Positions 38,695 to 41,600 of a stretch of 64,000 bases of DNA are shown here, piece after piece; positions within the stretch are counted from its first letter, which is position 1; each line of letters begins with the position of its first letter. The notes under the pieces were generated by a model. It searched no databases and was not told where the DNA came from. It saw only the letters and a program-made list of their open reading frames with translations. This DNA comes from Charina bottae (lineage: Eukaryota > Chordata > Lepidosauria > Squamata > Charinaidae): the NCBI GenBank assembly GCA_023362775.1, contig JALMGJ010000008.1, positions 39,055,001 to 39,119,000 on the forward strand, given 5' to 3'. Position numbers and translations under genes: made by a program.

Positions 38695-41600
38695 AAATTT
38701 CTATAACCGCCCATCTCCCCCTCAAGGAGGGACTCTGGGCGGTTCACAACATAATATCAATAAAATACAATAAAAACAACAATAAAAATATAAATACAAT
38801 AAAATCCAAGTGGTAGATGGTTCTTACAGTGACGTTGAACATATTTAAAATATTTGAGATATTTAAGGCGGCTCTAGGGAATCAGCCATCCCCAGGCTTG
38901 ACCACTTTCCTTTTTGCCCCAGGTGAGATCACAGAGCCAAGTTTTTAATTTTTTCCTGAAGTCTAGGAGTGAAGGGGCCTGTCTTATCCCTGGTGGGAGG
39001 ATGTTCCATAGGGCAGGTGCTACTGCAGAGAAGGCTCGCCTCCGGGACCCCACTAGGTGGAATTCTTTCAGAGGGGGTCCGCAGCATAATATACATCTTT
39101 TAAAATAAAATAAATAAATATGCTATGACTGTGCCAATTTTAATTTTTAATAGGGTCGATATCGATCAATATAACCCACAAACAAAAGCTCTTCGGGGGT
39201 CCTCCATAGTCTTCAAAAGTGGGAAGGGGTCCTGGAGAAAAAAAAGTTTAAGAAACACTGCTGTAGGAAAAGTAGCCTATTTTCATAAAATATGAACGCT
39301 GGGTTCAAAAGGGCATGCCCTGCGAAGGAAATTCAAAAACCTTTCTATTTTCTCCAGATATTCTACTAGAGAGAAATGCTAAGAGCATTACGTCACCCTG
39401 GGAATTATTTGTTTATTAGATTGTTTGTTTATTTATTTTATAAAATAAATAAAATGGGAATTATTTATGGAATTATTTATTAAAGAGATTTATATGGCCG
39501 CCCAACTCACGGTGACTCCAGGCAGCTTACGAAAGCTGTCCTGTTCTCTCTCATCAGAACAGGACAGATGAAAATTAAACAATGAAGCAATACAGTTTCC
39601 CAACAGATTTTCTTTCTTTGGATGAGACTGTGCATTTTATAAAGGAAGTGGGGATATAGCCAGAAGATACTCCTGAATTTCAAAGAGAAGACTGTGAATC
39701 AAAGACAATAGAAGATCTATTGAATTTAATAGAAAAGCAAACGTGTATTATTTTTCCAAGCTTAATCAGGCAGTTTCCTCATCTGGAAGGTTGCAGGAAA
39801 AGGACTATGTATATCGTTATTCCCAGAAGAAATAGGTTCTTACATTAATCCCAGAATATATTACCACATAACAGCAATCCCAATGAAATGGGATTTTATC
39901 TGCATGAAAAAGTCTTCATCAGACAAAGGTAATATATTCTCTAAGACAAAATCTGGAAGAAAGTAATAAAGGTCAAAGTATGTTGGCCGCATCCGATTCC
40001 CTTTCCTTTCATGCTTATATGGTACCTGAACCTCACAGAATATCCCAAAGACACACCATTTATTAGTTGAAAATGGTACTACCAAACTCCTGGTTTTTTT
40101 ACTGTTAACAAGGTGAGCTCCTTATCCTACCTGGATTTGGAAACAGAAGTCCTACCTTCAAGCATTCCAAAAAATACTCAAGAAAAGCAACCAAGAAAAA
40201 ATTGCATGTCCAATGGAAGTTTACAACTGGCCATCCAGACATAAGACACCCAATGATAGGAAGTGTACCCATCAATGCTCTCTTGAATCAAAAGTAGTTG
40301 ACACCATCATCAAAGACTTCCTGATTGTGAGAAGAAATCTGAACATCGTTACAAATAAATTCAGAAGTGTACTCAAGTGTATATGGATACTCAACAAAAG
40401 ACCTGGCTTGACGCTGAGATATCATCAAGTCATGAAATCAACTGGTCCAACTTGCATGTCCCAGTAGAAACCCTCCACCATGGGGGAAGGGGGGGGAAAG
40501 GCAGAAATGTACTGTTGCTGGGTTTTGGTAGATGTGCCCAGTTGATATGAGGTTAGCCTCCACAAAATTGGCCTTTCAGAAACGGTGAAAGACTAAGTTG
40601 TATAGTGAGTAAGATAACCCTGATATGAAGCATGAAAGTTTTTTCTACATTGTATTAGTGCTTTTACAAACATTTTTATGTCATTACTGTGGATGTTTTA
40701 TTGCATTTTGATGAACTGTTGTAAACTACTGATAGCCCTGTTGCAAATGATATATATTTTTCTGCATTAAACTCACAGCGACTCATACCCTGGCCACATC
40801 CCGAATGGACTACTGTAACACGCTCTACATGGGGCTGCCCTTGAAGAGTATCCAGAAGCTTCAACTAGTGCAAAATGTGGTGGCAGTTATGTGTGCTCCT
40901 AGAAAGGCATATATTACATCTCTGCTCCACAAGCTGCATTAGTTGCCAATTTGCTTCCGGGTTCAATTCAAGGTGCTGGTTTTCACCTTTAAAGACCTAC
41001 GTGGCATGGGGCCAGGTTATTTGAGGAACCATCTCTCCCTGGTTACATCTACCCGTCCCATCAGGTCTGGCAGGAGGGGCATGTTACAGGTCCTGTCTGC
41101 TAAAGAGTTCCATCTGATGGGACCCAGGAGGTGGGCCTTTCCTGCCATAGTACCTGCCCTGTGGAACATCATTCAACACCCCGCCCCCAGATGAGATTAG
41201 CCCTGACTCTATTGTCCTTCCAGAAATCTCTTAAAACATGTTCTTTTCAGCAGGCTTGGGGATCCCACTGTAATAGGCAGCCCAGGAGATGGTTGTACTG
41301 TATGTGAGATTTTGGTGCATTCTTCATTGATCTTATTTATATTTTATGTTAATTGTTTATTTAAGTTTTATTTAAGGTTATTTAAGTTTTGTTTTGTTTG
41401 TTTTATTGTACGCCGCCCAGAGTTACATCAGTCAGATAGGCAGCTATAAAAATTTGATAAATAAATAAATAAATAAAGTACCATATACTATAGAGCCAGT
41501 TTGGTCTAGTGCAGGGGTCGGCAAACTTTTTTATGCCAGGAGCCATTTTGACATTTATAACATCACTCGAGGGCCAGGGGGCGGGGTTTGCGGGTGGGAG

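Larger units (their letters stand above)
38228..39260. mobile_element. hAT-like element, CAGTGTTTCTTAAAGTGTGG family
   Basis: Right end AGTTTAAGAAACACTG; perfect 8-bp duplication CTGTAGGA (38220-38227, 39261-39268). Contains a nested L2-type LINE fragment and a (CTAT)n stretch. Confidence 0.9.

Noticed and set aside
38637..38700. CRISPR-like regular repeat
   Set aside because: It is a simple (CTAT)n microsatellite without spacers; the window is vertebrate.
39861..40467. Possible gene from two unknown frames of 74-84 codons
   Set aside because: No splice sites, conserved motifs or matching partner frame; left as unassigned intron sequence.
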